Source of the DNA: Thalassococcus arenae
GTDB taxonomy: Bacteria > Pseudomonadota > Alphaproteobacteria > Rhodobacterales > Rhodobacteraceae
DNA length: 64,000 nucleotides
Direction of reading: 5' to 3'
NCBI RefSeq assembly: GCF_019104745.1
Contig: NZ_JAHRWL010000004.1
Location: 1-64,000 of the forward strand
Position numbers and translations under genes: made by a program. Below are positions 19,462-29,890 of the stretch, one piece after another (within the stretch, counting starts at the first letter, position 1; each line of letters begins with the position of its first letter). A model generated the notes under the pieces. That model saw only the letters and a list, made by a program, of their open reading frames with translations, made no database searches and had not been told where the DNA came from.

Positions 19462-20901
19462 ATGAAATCGAAGACTCTTTTCAAAGCAGCCCTTCTGGGG
19501 CTTGGTCTGATCGCAGGGCCGCTGGCCAGTGTCGCTCAGGCAGAAACCCTGCGCATCGTGCGCACGGGAACGGAATCCGCGCTGAATGTCCCGATGAACC
19601 GGGCCGTCGTCGTCGAAAGCGACCAGCCCTTTGCAGAGCTGTCCATCGCGAACCCGGCAATCGCGGACATCTCGTCGCTGTCGGATCGGACGATCTATGT
19701 CCTGGGCAAATCCCCCGGCACGACGACATTGACCATTCTGGACGCGCAAGGCCGGCTGATCACCAATGTCGACGTGCGCGTCGCGGCGGATGTGACCGAA
19801 TTCAAGGAACGCCTGCGGCAGATCCTGCCGGACGAGACGATCGAGGTTCGGACCGCCAATGACGGCATCGTGCTGTCCGGCACCGTTTCGAGCATCGTCA
19901 AGCAGGAACGCGCGCTGGCACTGGCCGAACGCTATGCTCCCGAACGCGTGTCGAACCTGATGGTCGTCGGCGGCGTTCAGCAGGTCATGCTGAAGGTCCG
20001 CTTCGCCGAAATGCAACGGTCGGTAGCGAAATCGCTGCGCGCCTCGCTTGCAACCGGCGGTTCCGTACTTGACGGCGATCTCGGGCTCGAACTGGGCACC
20101 GGCAACGCCTCGCCGTTGGCCGCGGTCGACGACGTCGCAACCAAACTGCAACCGCAATCGGGCTCGAACGCCTCCGAAGGCGCCATTCTTTTCGGCTTCA
20201 ACGCCGGTGGCCTGGAAGTGGGTATTCTTCTGGAAGCCCTTGAAAGCAAAGGCGTTGTTCGCACCCTGGCAGAACCGAACCTGGTCGCCCTGTCCGGACA
20301 GGAGGCCAAGTTCCTCGCTGGCGGCGAATATCCCGTTCCGGTGTCGCAGTCAGACGGTACGATCTCGATCGAGTTCAAGCCCTTCGGTGTCGAACTGAAC
20401 TTTGTCCCGCGCGTCGTGGACAAGGACCTGATCAATCTCGAGCTCGAAGCCGCGGTTTCGTCGATCGATCCCGACAACGGGTTCGAACTGGAAACGATCC
20501 GCGTCGATGCCTTCAGCCGGCGCGAAACCTCGACCACGGTGGAAATGCGCGACGGTGAAAGCTTTGCCATCGCCGGCCTGCTTCAGGACGATTTCCGCGA
20601 CCTGAACGGTCAGGTTCCTTGGCTGGGCGACATTCCGGTCCTGGGCGCGCTGTTCCGCAGCGCAGAGTATCGCCGGGAACAATCCGAACTGGTTATCATC
20701 GTGACACCGCACCTTGTTACCCCGACCCGGGGCGAGGCGCTGGCTTTGCCGACAGACCGGGTCAAGGCGCCGACGGAGCGTGATCTTTTCCTCTTCGGCC
20801 GTACCACGGCCGGCACCCGCAATCCCCGCCCGCAGACAGGCGCGGCCGGCGAGGTGGCCAAGCAGGATTTCACCAGCTCCTACGGCTATGTGATGGACTG
20901 A
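19462..20901 (+). CDS. cpaC: Flp pilus secretin CpaC
   Basis: This 479-aa outer-membrane secretin (RcpA/CpaC) has a signal peptide ending near SVAQA. An N-terminal pilus-assembly domain carries LSIANPAIADISSLSDRTIY. A BON-type domain (RTANDGIVLSGTVSS) and the secretin core (VRTLAEPNLVALSGQEAKFLAGGEYPVP and VPWLGDIPVLGALFRS) follow. It forms the outer-membrane channel for the pilus. The start follows an AGGCAGG ribosome-binding site. It is followed closely by the OmpA-like lipoprotein gene. Confidence 0.95.
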   Translation: MKSKTLFKAALLGLGLIAGPLASVAQAETLRIVRTGTESALNVPMNRAVVVESDQPFAELSIANPAIADISSLSDRTIYVLGKSPGTTTLTILDAQGRLITNVDVRVAADVTEFKERLRQILPDETIEVRTANDGIVLSGTVSSIVKQERALALAERYAPERVSNLMVVGGVQQVMLKVRFAEMQRSVAKSLRASLATGGSVLDGDLGLELGTGNASPLAAVDDVATKLQPQSGSNASEGAILFGFNAGGLEVGILLEALESKGVVRTLAEPNLVALSGQEAKFLAGGEYPVPVSQSDGTISIEFKPFGVELNFVPRVVDKDLINLELEAAVSSIDPDNGFELETIRVDAFSRRETSTTVEMRDGESFAIAGLLQDDFRDLNGQVPWLGDIPVLGALFRSAEYRREQSELVIIVTPHLVTPTRGEALALPTDRVKAPTERDLFLFGRTTAGTRNPRPQTGAAGEVAKQDFTSSYGYVMD

Positions 20902-20920
20902 AACGATGCGGAGTCGTGGC

Positions 20921-21586
20921 ATGAACAGGATCGTCTTGACAGGACTGGCATTGGCCATGGTCGCGGGGTGCAGCAGGTTGGGCAATGACCCGGTCTATTC
21001 CTCCTTCGACCGCGAGGCTGGCGCACTGGTCGATATCGGGCATTTCGGCAATGCCACGATGAACAACACCCAGCTGATGACCGGCGAAAAGCAATACACC
21101 TACGATCTGTCGCAGCGTTTTGCGGCCGAGGTCATGACCACGGTGAATTTCGCCTTCAACTCGGCGCAACTGGATAGCGGCGCGCGCGACACGCTGCGGG
21201 AACAGGCCAACTGGATCCGCCAGTTCCCGGAAATCCGTTTCCGTGTCTACGGCCATACCGACAAGGTGGGATCGGACAGCTACAACAAGAACCTCGGTCT
21301 GCGCCGCGCCCAGGCCGTTGTCCATTACCTGGCCAGCCAGGGCATCAGCACATCGCGTCTCGAAGCGGTGGTGTCTTTCGGCGAAACCCAGCCGCTGATC
21401 GTGACCGAAGGCCGCGAACGCCGCAACCGCCGCACGGTGACCGAGGTTTCCGGGTTCGTCAGCAGCCATCCGACCGTGCTCGAGGGCCGCTACGCCGAAG
21501 TGATCTACCGTGACTACGTGCGCAGCGCCGAACCGCGCTCGACCCTGTCGGGTATCGTCGGCGAAGATTTCCGCACCACGCAATAA
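20921..21586 (+). CDS. OmpA-family lipoprotein of the tad locus
   Basis: This 221-aa protein has a lipoprotein signal (MNRIVLTGLALAMVAGC, lipid Cys at residue 17). The C-terminal OmpA/Pal domain has VNFAFNSAQLDSGARDTLREQ, VYGHTDKVGSDSYNKNLGLRRA and ERRNRRTV. It would anchor in the outer membrane and bind peptidoglycan, probably holding the secretin in place. ATG at 20921 is preferred because GGAG is 8 nt upstream; a Met five codons earlier is possible. It follows cpaC by 19 bp. Confidence 0.9.
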   Translation: MNRIVLTGLALAMVAGCSRLGNDPVYSSFDREAGALVDIGHFGNATMNNTQLMTGEKQYTYDLSQRFAAEVMTTVNFAFNSAQLDSGARDTLREQANWIRQFPEIRFRVYGHTDKVGSDSYNKNLGLRRAQAVVHYLASQGISTSRLEAVVSFGETQPLIVTEGRERRNRRTVTEVSGFVSSHPTVLEGRYAEVIYRDYVRSAEPRSTLSGIVGEDFRTTQ

Positions 21587-21596
21587 TCTCCTGTTC

Positions 21597-21620
21597 GGCG
21601 CGCCGTCCAAGCGGCGCGCC
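21597..21620 (+). terminator. hairpin after the OmpA-like gene
   Basis: A 9-bp GC stem (GGCGCGCCG/CGGCGCGCC) has a 6-nt loop and starts 10 bp after the stop codon. No T-run follows, so termination is uncertain; it may instead protect the mRNA 3' end. Confidence 0.55.
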
Positions 21621-21842
21621 GTCGACACTGCGCCTTTGCCCACCCAGATCGTCACGGAATTCCGTACAATTGGGGTAATTTGGCCCAAATCTTGCCGCCT
21701 TTGTCAGTGATCTTACCCACCGAGGGAACAGGCTCAATGCGTTCTACGCTTGGGCCAAGGGTTCGGATTTCGGGTGGGTTTTCAATGATTTAGAAACCCG
21801 TCCGGCCTTCGGCGCAGCCCATGTGCAAAGGAAGTTCGGTCG

Positions 21843-23090
21843 ATGACGCGTAATTCAGTTCAACAATCGGAGTTCAGCCCGATCGCGGCGTGCACCATCA
21901 GCCGCGATGTGCAGAATTTCGATCTTCTGATCGAAGACATGGAAACCATCCTTGGGGAAAACTGGGGCGACCTGGGTTTCAACGAGGCCACCGCGTTTCT
22001 GGCTCAACCCGACGCGGAACATCTGGAATTCATCGCGATCGCGATCGATGAAAGCGACGAAGACCGCATCGCGCAGCTGTCCGATATCATCGCCTCGGCC
22101 AAGGGGCGTGGCATCAAGGTGGTGCTGATCGCCGAAGACGTCAGCCCGGCAGCGTTGCATCAATTGCTTCGGCGGGGCGCCGACGAATTCGTCCCCTACC
22201 CGCTTCCCGAGGGCGAACTGGCCACAGCCGTGGAACGGATGCGCCGCCCGCCCGAGCCGGCCGAACCGAAGAGCGCCGGCATCGCGAACGGCAAGGTCAG
22301 TCTCAAGGGCGATGGCGACGGGGTTCTGATGGCCGTGCACGGCCTGGCCGGTGGCGTCGGGTCCACGACATTCGCCGTCAACCTGGCCTACGAACTGGCC
22401 ACGGTGAACAAGGACAGCCCGCCGCGTGTCTGTCTGATCGATCTCGATCTGCAATTCGGGTCGGTCGCGACGTTCCTCGACCTGCCCCGCCGCGAATCCG
22501 TGATGGAACTGCTGTCGGACGTCGCCAGCATGGACGGCGAAAGCTTTGCCCAGGCGCTTGTGGGCTTCGACAACAAGCTGCAAGTGCTGACATCGCCTGC
22601 GGACATGCTGCCGCTGGACATGATTTCGCCCAGCGATGTGCACCGGATCCTGGAAGTTGCACGGGAACACTTCGATTTCGTCATCGTTGACATGCCGACG
22701 ACCCTGGTGCACTGGTCCGAAACCGTCCTGAACGAGGCGCAGGTCTATTTCGCTCTGGTCGAACTGGACATGCGCTCGGCCCAGAACGCGTTGCGCCTCA
22801 AGCGCGCGCTGCAGGCCGAGGAACTGCCCTTCGACAAGCTGCGGTTCGCTCTGAACCACGCCCCCAAGTTCACCGACCTGCAAGGCAAGAGCCGGGTCAA
22901 GCGGATGGCCGACAGCCTGGGCATCTCGATCGACCTGAAACTGCCCGATGGCGGCGCCGCCGTGGCGCAAGCCTGCGATCACGGCATCCCGCTGGCCGCC
23001 CATGCCGCCAAGAACCCGTTGCGCCGCGAGCTGTCCAAGCTGGCGCAACAACTCTACTCGGTCGGGCAATCCGACGCAGAAGCCGCCTGA
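21843..23090 (+). CDS. cpaE: pilus assembly ATPase-like protein CpaE/TadZ
   Basis: This 415-aa protein has an N-terminal receiver-like domain (about 30-140) and a MinD/ParA-like ATPase domain. The deviant Walker A is GLAGGVGSTTFAVNLA near residue 167, where the signature lysines of ParA-type proteins are replaced. CLIDLDLQFGSVATFLDL follows. TadZ/CpaE localises the Tad machine at the pole. It starts a tight run cpaE-cpaF-tadB-tadC-tadD with spacings of 1 to 12 bp. Confidence 0.92.
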   Translation: MTRNSVQQSEFSPIAACTISRDVQNFDLLIEDMETILGENWGDLGFNEATAFLAQPDAEHLEFIAIAIDESDEDRIAQLSDIIASAKGRGIKVVLIAEDVSPAALHQLLRRGADEFVPYPLPEGELATAVERMRRPPEPAEPKSAGIANGKVSLKGDGDGVLMAVHGLAGGVGSTTFAVNLAYELATVNKDSPPRVCLIDLDLQFGSVATFLDLPRRESVMELLSDVASMDGESFAQALVGFDNKLQVLTSPADMLPLDMISPSDVHRILEVAREHFDFVIVDMPTTLVHWSETVLNEAQVYFALVELDMRSAQNALRLKRALQAEELPFDKLRFALNHAPKFTDLQGKSRVKRMADSLGISIDLKLPDGGAAVAQACDHGIPLAAHAAKNPLRRELSKLAQQLYSVGQSDAEAA

Positions 23091-23102
23091 AGGATCTGAC
23101 CC

Positions 23103-24539
<1,437 letters not shown>

Positions 24540-24544
24540 CGCCA

Positions 24545-25510
24545 ATGCTGAGTGCAGAACCGATCATCTACGGCATGATCTTCGTCGGTGTCCTCGTCCT
24601 GGTCGAGGGCGTCTACCTCGTGGCCTTCGGCAAGTCGATCAGCCTCAACAGCAAGATGAACCGGCGGCTCGAGATGCTCGACAAGGGCAGCCGCCGCGAG
24701 GACGTTCTGGCCAAGCTCCGCAAGGAGATGGACCAGCATATGGAAAGCCGGTCCTTCCCGCTCTACTCGATGCTGGCGGACAAGGCGCAGAAAGCGGCCA
24801 TTGCCTTTACACCCAAGCAGCTGATCATGGTCATGCTCGGCGTGACGGCCGCGGCTTTCCTGGGTCTGACCATCGGCACCGAGGCGATCCTGCCCGTGCG
24901 CGCGGTGATGGCCGTCGGCATCGGCGTTGGCGGCGTCTACATGTGGCTGGGCCACAAGGCCAAGAAACGCCTGAGCATGATCGAGGAACAATTGCCCGAC
25001 GCGGTGGAACTGATGGTGCGCTCGCTGCGCGTCGGCCACCCGTTCAGCTCGGCCATCTCGATCGTGTCGAAGGAAATCAAGGACCCCCTGGCCACCGAAT
25101 TCGGCATCATCGCGGACGAGTCGACCTATGGCCGCGACGTGGGCGAGGCGCTCAAGCACATGGCCGAACGTCTGGACATGCAGGACTTGCGCTTCCTTGC
25201 CGTCGCCGTGGCGATCCAGCAGCAATCGGGCGGCAACCTGGCCGAGATCCTGGACGGTCTGGCCAAGGTGATCCGCGCCCGGTTCCGTCTGTTCCGGCGC
25301 GTCAAGGCGATCACCGCCGAAGCGCAATGGTCGGGCAAGTTCCTGTCCGCCTTCCCGGTCGGGGCGCTGATCTTCATCCAGGTCGCCAAGCCGGACTACT
25401 ACGACGAGGTGCTGGACCACCCGTGGTTCATTCCGTGCTGCTTTATCGTGGGCATCATGCTGACGCTGAACATCTTCGTGATGCGGGCGCTCGTGAACAT
25501 CAAGGTGTAA
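24545..25510 (+). CDS. tadB: Flp pilus inner-membrane protein TadB
   Basis: This 321-aa T2SF-domain membrane protein has an N-terminal helix, a second pair of helices near 98-140 and a C-terminal pair. The GspF-like segment IEEQLPDAVELMVRSLRVGHPFSSAI is diagnostic. TadB pairs with TadC as the inner-membrane platform on CpaF. The ATG at 24545 gives the family N-terminus; further upstream codons overlap cpaF in another frame. Confidence 0.94.
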   Translation: MLSAEPIIYGMIFVGVLVLVEGVYLVAFGKSISLNSKMNRRLEMLDKGSRREDVLAKLRKEMDQHMESRSFPLYSMLADKAQKAAIAFTPKQLIMVMLGVTAAAFLGLTIGTEAILPVRAVMAVGIGVGGVYMWLGHKAKKRLSMIEEQLPDAVELMVRSLRVGHPFSSAISIVSKEIKDPLATEFGIIADESTYGRDVGEALKHMAERLDMQDLRFLAVAVAIQQQSGGNLAEILDGLAKVIRARFRLFRRVKAITAEAQWSGKFLSAFPVGALIFIQVAKPDYYDEVLDHPWFIPCCFIVGIMLTLNIFVMRALVNIKV

Positions 25511-25522
25511 AGGGGGCTGCCC

Positions 25523-26494
25523 GTGTTTGATCAGATCAACCAACAGATCACCGACCTTTTGGGGCCCGCTGGCCCATTGCTGGTCGTGGCCGGGCTGGCC
25601 TTTCTGCTGATCCTGTCGACGATCCCGCTGATGCTTCGCAGCCGGCCGGATCCGATGGAAAAGCTCAAGCAGACCGGCCGCCAGAAGATGGACGCCGACG
25701 CCCGTGCGGTGCTGCGCGACAAACGCAAGAACGAGAAGCTGAACAAATACGCCCAGTTCCTCGAACCGCAGGACGCCAAGGAGCTGTCGCAGATCCGCAT
25801 GAAGCTCTTGCAGGCGGGCTATCGCAGCAAGGACGCGGTGCAGTTTTACTATTTCGCCCAATTCGCGCTTGGCATCGGCCTTCTTGGCATCGGTCTGGTG
25901 TATTTCCTGCTGTTCGTGAACGGCGCGGAATCCACGATGCAGCAAAAGCTGATGTACATCCTCGGCCCCGGCGCCGCCGGGTACATGTTCCCTAAATACT
26001 GGATCACCAAGCGCGTGGAGAAGCGCAAGGAAGAGATCCAGCAGGGTTTCCCGGATGCGCTCGACATGATGCTGGTCTGCGTCGAGGCCGGCCAGTCGAT
26101 GGACCAGTCCATCGTCCGCGTCGCGCGCGAATTGCGCGCCTCCTACCCGTCGCTCGCGGATGAATTCGAGATCATCAGCCACGAGATGAAGGCCGGCAAG
26201 GACAAGGCCATGGTCCTGAACGACATGTCCGAACGCTGCGGCGTGCAGGACGTGTCGTCCTTCACCACGGTGCTGAACCAGGCCACCACCTTCGGCACCT
26301 CGATTTCCGACGCGCTGCGGGTCTATGCCGGGGAAATGCGTGACAAAAGGGTCATGCGCGCCGAAGAAAAGGCAAACCAGTTGCCGACAAAGATGACACT
26401 GACGACTATGATGCTGACAGTGCCGCCGCTTCTCATCATCCTGGTGGGGCCGTCCGCGGTGGGCATCAGCGAGATGGGCAGTATCGGGCAATAA
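25523..26494 (+). CDS. tadC: Flp pilus inner-membrane protein TadC
   Basis: This 323-aa T2SF-domain protein is the partner of TadB. The F-domain core reads IQQGFPDALDMMLVCVEAGQSMDQSI and FTTVLNQATTFGTSISDALRVY. It has four to five membrane segments. It begins with GTG after a G5 ribosome-binding stretch (AAAGGGGGCT). Only one base separates its stop from tadD. Confidence 0.94.
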   Translation: MFDQINQQITDLLGPAGPLLVVAGLAFLLILSTIPLMLRSRPDPMEKLKQTGRQKMDADARAVLRDKRKNEKLNKYAQFLEPQDAKELSQIRMKLLQAGYRSKDAVQFYYFAQFALGIGLLGIGLVYFLLFVNGAESTMQQKLMYILGPGAAGYMFPKYWITKRVEKRKEEIQQGFPDALDMMLVCVEAGQSMDQSIVRVARELRASYPSLADEFEIISHEMKAGKDKAMVLNDMSERCGVQDVSSFTTVLNQATTFGTSISDALRVYAGEMRDKRVMRAEEKANQLPTKMTLTTMMLTVPPLLIILVGPSAVGISEMGSIGQ

Positions 26495-26495
26495 C

Positions 26496-27056
26496 ATGCG
26501 CTTGTCCCTGGCGGGATGCGTCTTTGCAACCTTGCTATTGGCCGCCTGTTCACCGGGCGGCCTTGGCACGTCGCGCGACACCCCCTTCGCGCCCGGTCTC
26601 GACCCGCGCGGCGAGGCGGTGGATGGGCTGGTCGTCGGTCACCGTCTGATGGAAGCCGGCCAATATGACCAGGCATTGCAAGCCTTTACGCGCGCCGCCG
26701 GCGAAAAGGGTCTGACCGGAGAAGTGCTGGTCGCGCTTGGTTCGGCCAATCTCGCACTTGGGCGATTGAACCAGTCCGAAACCCTGCTGCGTCGCGCCGT
26801 GGCGGCCGAACCGGATTGGCCGGAAGCCTGGAACAACCTGGGCGTCGTGCTGATCGAACGCGGCCAGACCGCCGAGGCGGCCGAGATCTTTCGCAGGGCC
26901 TTTGCGCTGGACAATGGCGAAAGTGACTCAATCCGGGACAATTTGCGCTTGGCACTCGCAAAAATGGAAAATTCCGATTATGGTGACGAGTTAGAACAAG
27001 AATACAAACTGGTGCGCCGGGGCAGCGGGTCGTATCTGATCCGCAAATCGTCCTGA
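26496..27056 (+). CDS. tadD: TPR lipoprotein TadD
   Basis: This 186-aa lipoprotein has the lipobox LLLAAC near residue 18 and three TPR repeats (for example YDQALQAFTRAAGEKG and PEAWNNLGVVLIERGQTAEAAEIFRRAF). TadD is the pilotin-like factor for the Tad secretin. The last ~30 residues are charged. It is coupled to tadC by a 1-bp gap, and a second TPR lipoprotein follows. Confidence 0.88.
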   Translation: MRLSLAGCVFATLLLAACSPGGLGTSRDTPFAPGLDPRGEAVDGLVVGHRLMEAGQYDQALQAFTRAAGEKGLTGEVLVALGSANLALGRLNQSETLLRRAVAAEPDWPEAWNNLGVVLIERGQTAEAAEIFRRAFALDNGESDSIRDNLRLALAKMENSDYGDELEQEYKLVRRGSGSYLIRKSS

Positions 27057-27096
27057 AAGCGCACCCAACGAGGCAGAGCAGTAAAAGGACGCAAAC

Positions 27097-27957
27097 ATGC
27101 GCCATCCCCTCTTTGTATCGCTGTGCGCGGTGTCTTTCGTCGCGTTGAGCGCCTGTGGCGACTCGCCGACCGGCGAAGAGGTCGACCGCAAGTTCCAGGA
27201 CGTGAACGTGGTCGACGAGACCAACCTGAACGAGGTCATGCTGACCGTTGGCGACCCCAACGAAGCGGTGTCCTATTTCCAGCGGGCCTCCAAGCAGAGC
27301 CCCGACAGGATCGATCTGCTGCGCGGCCTGGCCACATCGCTTGTCCGCGCCAAGCGCGTCTCGGAAGGGCAGGTCGCCTGGGCCAAGGTGGTCGACCACG
27401 AGGAAAGCACCGATGGCGACAAGGTCGAGCTGGCCGATGCGCTGATCCGGTCGAACGATTGGGAAAAGGCCGAAGCGGTGCTCGACGCCATTCCACCCAC
27501 CTTCGAGACCTACAAGCGCTACCGCCTCGAGGCGATGATCGCCGACGGCAACCAGGAATGGAAGAAGGCCGACAGTTTCTATGAAATCGCCGTCGGGCTG
27601 ACGACCACACCCGCCAGCGTCCTGAACAACTGGGGCTATTCCAAGCTGACGCGCGGTGATTACCCCGAGGCCGAACGCCTGTTCGCCGACGCAATCCGAC
27701 AGGACCGGTCGCTGTTCACCGCCAAGAACAACCTGGTTCTGGCCCGTGGCGCCCAGGGCAACTACACCCTGCCCGTCGTGCCGATGACCCAGACCGAGCG
27801 CGCCGAGTTGCTGCATTCGATGGGGCTTGCCGCCATCAAGCGTGGCGATATCGAGATCGGCAAGGGTCTGCTGCGCGAAGCGATCGAAGCGCATCCCCAG
27901 CATTTCGAAGCCGCCGCGCGCAGTCTCGATGCGCTGGAAGCGACCGTCACGAACTGA
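27097..27957 (+). CDS. second TPR lipoprotein of the tad locus
   Basis: This 286-aa lipoprotein (lipobox ALSAC near residue 20) has a series of TPR-like repeats across 55-270. It resembles the TadD-like tetratricopeptide proteins that accompany tad loci in Rhodobacteraceae. It is 40 bp downstream of tadD and 6 bp upstream of the prepilin peptidase, so it is part of the same unit. It may aid secretin or pilus assembly in the periplasm, but nothing more specific is visible. Confidence 0.85.
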   Translation: MRHPLFVSLCAVSFVALSACGDSPTGEEVDRKFQDVNVVDETNLNEVMLTVGDPNEAVSYFQRASKQSPDRIDLLRGLATSLVRAKRVSEGQVAWAKVVDHEESTDGDKVELADALIRSNDWEKAEAVLDAIPPTFETYKRYRLEAMIADGNQEWKKADSFYEIAVGLTTTPASVLNNWGYSKLTRGDYPEAERLFADAIRQDRSLFTAKNNLVLARGAQGNYTLPVVPMTQTERAELLHSMGLAAIKRGDIEIGKGLLREAIEAHPQHFEAAARSLDALEATVTN

Positions 27958-27963
27958 CCGCGC

Positions 27964-28458
27964 ATGGATATCTCGGCCAGCGCGGCGCTGTGGTTCCTGC
28001 CCTTCGTCGCGCCGATCTGTCTTTACATCTGCTATACCGACATGCGCGGCATGCGGATCCCGAACCATGCCGTGATCGCGCTGGTCGTCGTGTTCGCACT
28101 GGTCGGGTTGATCGCCCTGCCCTTCGACACCTACCTGTGGCGCTATGCCCATCTGGCCGTGGTGTTGCTGGTCGGAATCGCATTGAACGCCGGCGGCGCA
28201 GTGGGCGCGGGTGACGCGAAATTCGCCGCCGCTGCCGCGCCTCTGATCCATATCGGCGATCTGCGCCTGTTGATGGTGCTGTTCGCCGCGAACCTGCTGG
28301 GCGCCTTTGTCGCGCACCGCATCGGCAAGCATACCGGACTGCGCCGGCTGGCCCCGCATTGGCAAAGCTGGAACACCGGCGCCAAGTTTCCCATGGGCCT
28401 CGCCCTGGGCGGCACCCTGGCGATCTACCTGGGCCTCGGCGTCTGGTTCGGCCGGTAG
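27964..28458 (+). CDS. cpaA: prepilin peptidase CpaA/TadV
   Basis: This 164-aa aspartic prepilin peptidase of the short type (A24 family without methylase domain) has four to five membrane helices. Catalytic aspartates are Asp26 (CYTDMRGMRIPN) and Asp84 (GAGDAKF, the GxGD motif). It would cleave the two Flp pilin leaders encoded at 17780-18235. It is the last strictly canonical tad gene in this run. Confidence 0.93.
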   Translation: MDISASAALWFLPFVAPICLYICYTDMRGMRIPNHAVIALVVVFALVGLIALPFDTYLWRYAHLAVVLLVGIALNAGGAVGAGDAKFAAAAAPLIHIGDLRLLMVLFAANLLGAFVAHRIGKHTGLRRLAPHWQSWNTGAKFPMGLALGGTLAIYLGLGVWFGR

Positions 28459-28549
28459 CCGCCGCCGGCTTCGCAATTCCCTGCCGCGGCCCATCTTTTG
28501 CCGCAAATCTGCGCGACGATCCGATCCAAGCAGGATTGAGGCGTCCGAC

Positions 28550-29860
28550 ATGAACATGCAGACCAGCGCCATCATGGCGCCCCCGCCGCCAAAACGGCTT
28601 GAAGAGATGGGTCTTCAGCCCGTGATGATGCGCGACATCGTGCTGAAAACGATGTTCCGCAAGAACACCAACCAGATCACGCACTTGGCCAGGGCCGTCT
28701 GCCTGCCGGTGCCGGTGGCGCAGGAAATCGTCGACATGGCCCGCTCACAGGGCCTGGTCGAGGCGATGGGCACCATGACCGCCGCCACCGCGAACAACGA
28801 AATGGCCTATCAATTGACCGACAACGGCAAGGCCCGCGCCCTGGACGCGCTTGCACAGTCGGAATATTTCGGCCCCATGCCGGTGCCGCTGGACCGCTAT
28901 CACGAACAGGTCGAACGCCAGTCGATCCGCAACATCCAGATCAGCCGCGACCAGTTGACCAGTGCGATGGGCCATCTGATCCTGCCCGACGACCTGATCG
29001 CCAATCTTGGCCCCGCCGTCAGTTCCGGCCGCTCGATCCTGATGTACGGCCCCCCGGGCAACGGGAAATCCTCGATCTCGAACGGTATCCGCGACGCGAT
29101 GGGCGACAAGATCTATGTTCCCCGCGCGATCGAGTATTCCGGTCAGGTCATCACGGTCTATGACCCGATCGTGCATTCCTCGGCGGAAGCCGACGAAGAC
29201 GACCCGAACGCTTTGCGCCGCAAGGCGCGGTTCGACCGCCGCTACGTCCTGTGCCAGCGGCCCACCGTCATCACCGGGGGCGAGCTGTCGCTGGAAATGC
29301 TCGATCTCGTCTACAACCCGACCGCGCGCACCTACCAGGCGCCGCTGCAACTGAAATCCTCGGGCGGCATCTTCATCGTCGACGACCTTGGCCGCCAGTC
29401 CGAACCGCCGCAGAAGCTGGTCAACCGCTGGATCGTGCCGCTGGAAGAAAGCAAGGACATCCTGTCGCTGCAATCGGGCGAAAAATTCGAGGTGCCCTTC
29501 GATACGCTGGTGATCTTCTCGACCAACTTCCACCCCAACGAGATCTTCGACCAGGCGGCGCTGCGCCGGATCTTCTTCAAGATCAAGATCGACGGCCCGA
29601 GCCAGGAGGATTTCCTCAAGATTTTCTCGATGGTGGCACGCAAGCGCAAGATGCAGCTAGACCAGGCCAGCCTCGTGCACCTGCTCAAGAACAAGTATCC
29701 GACGATCAACAACGTCTATGCGAACTACCAGCCGATCTTCCTGATCGACCAGATGATCTCGGTCTGCGACTTCGAGGGATGGCCCTACAAGATGACCCCC
29801 GAACTGGTGGACCGCGCGTGGAGCAACCTGTTCGTCAAGGATGAACACATCGTCAAGTGA
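28550..29860 (+). CDS. AAA-type ATPase of the tad locus
   Basis: This 436-aa protein has an N-terminal winged-helix-like segment (about 25-90, TFRKNTNQITH-like and VAQEIVDMARSQGLVE). A AAA domain follows, with Walker A GPPGNGKSS near residue 166 and Walker B GIFIVDDLGRQ near 272. The sensor-like region IFSTNFHPNEIFDQAALRR is clear. The family is often found next to tad genes in alphaproteobacteria and is annotated only as an ATPase. It is not CpaF-like; a remodelling or regulatory role for the pilus is inferred from location. A bidirectional hairpin terminator follows. Confidence 0.85.
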   Translation: MNMQTSAIMAPPPPKRLEEMGLQPVMMRDIVLKTMFRKNTNQITHLARAVCLPVPVAQEIVDMARSQGLVEAMGTMTAATANNEMAYQLTDNGKARALDALAQSEYFGPMPVPLDRYHEQVERQSIRNIQISRDQLTSAMGHLILPDDLIANLGPAVSSGRSILMYGPPGNGKSSISNGIRDAMGDKIYVPRAIEYSGQVITVYDPIVHSSAEADEDDPNALRRKARFDRRYVLCQRPTVITGGELSLEMLDLVYNPTARTYQAPLQLKSSGGIFIVDDLGRQSEPPQKLVNRWIVPLEESKDILSLQSGEKFEVPFDTLVIFSTNFHPNEIFDQAALRRIFFKIKIDGPSQEDFLKIFSMVARKRKMQLDQASLVHLLKNKYPTINNVYANYQPIFLIDQMISVCDFEGWPYKMTPELVDRAWSNLFVKDEHIVK

Positions 29861-29861
29861 C

Positions 29862-29887
29862 GGGGGCGGGCCTGCGCCCGCCCCCTT
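29862..29887. terminator. bidirectional terminator between AAA ATPase and flavin monooxygenase
   Basis: A 10-bp perfect stem GGGGGCGGGC/GCCCGCCCCC (29862-29871 with 29876-29885) has a 4-nt CTGC loop. It lies 1 bp after the ATPase stop and 5 bp before the convergent monooxygenase stop, so it probably serves both. Confidence 0.8.
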
Positions 29888-29890
29888 GCC

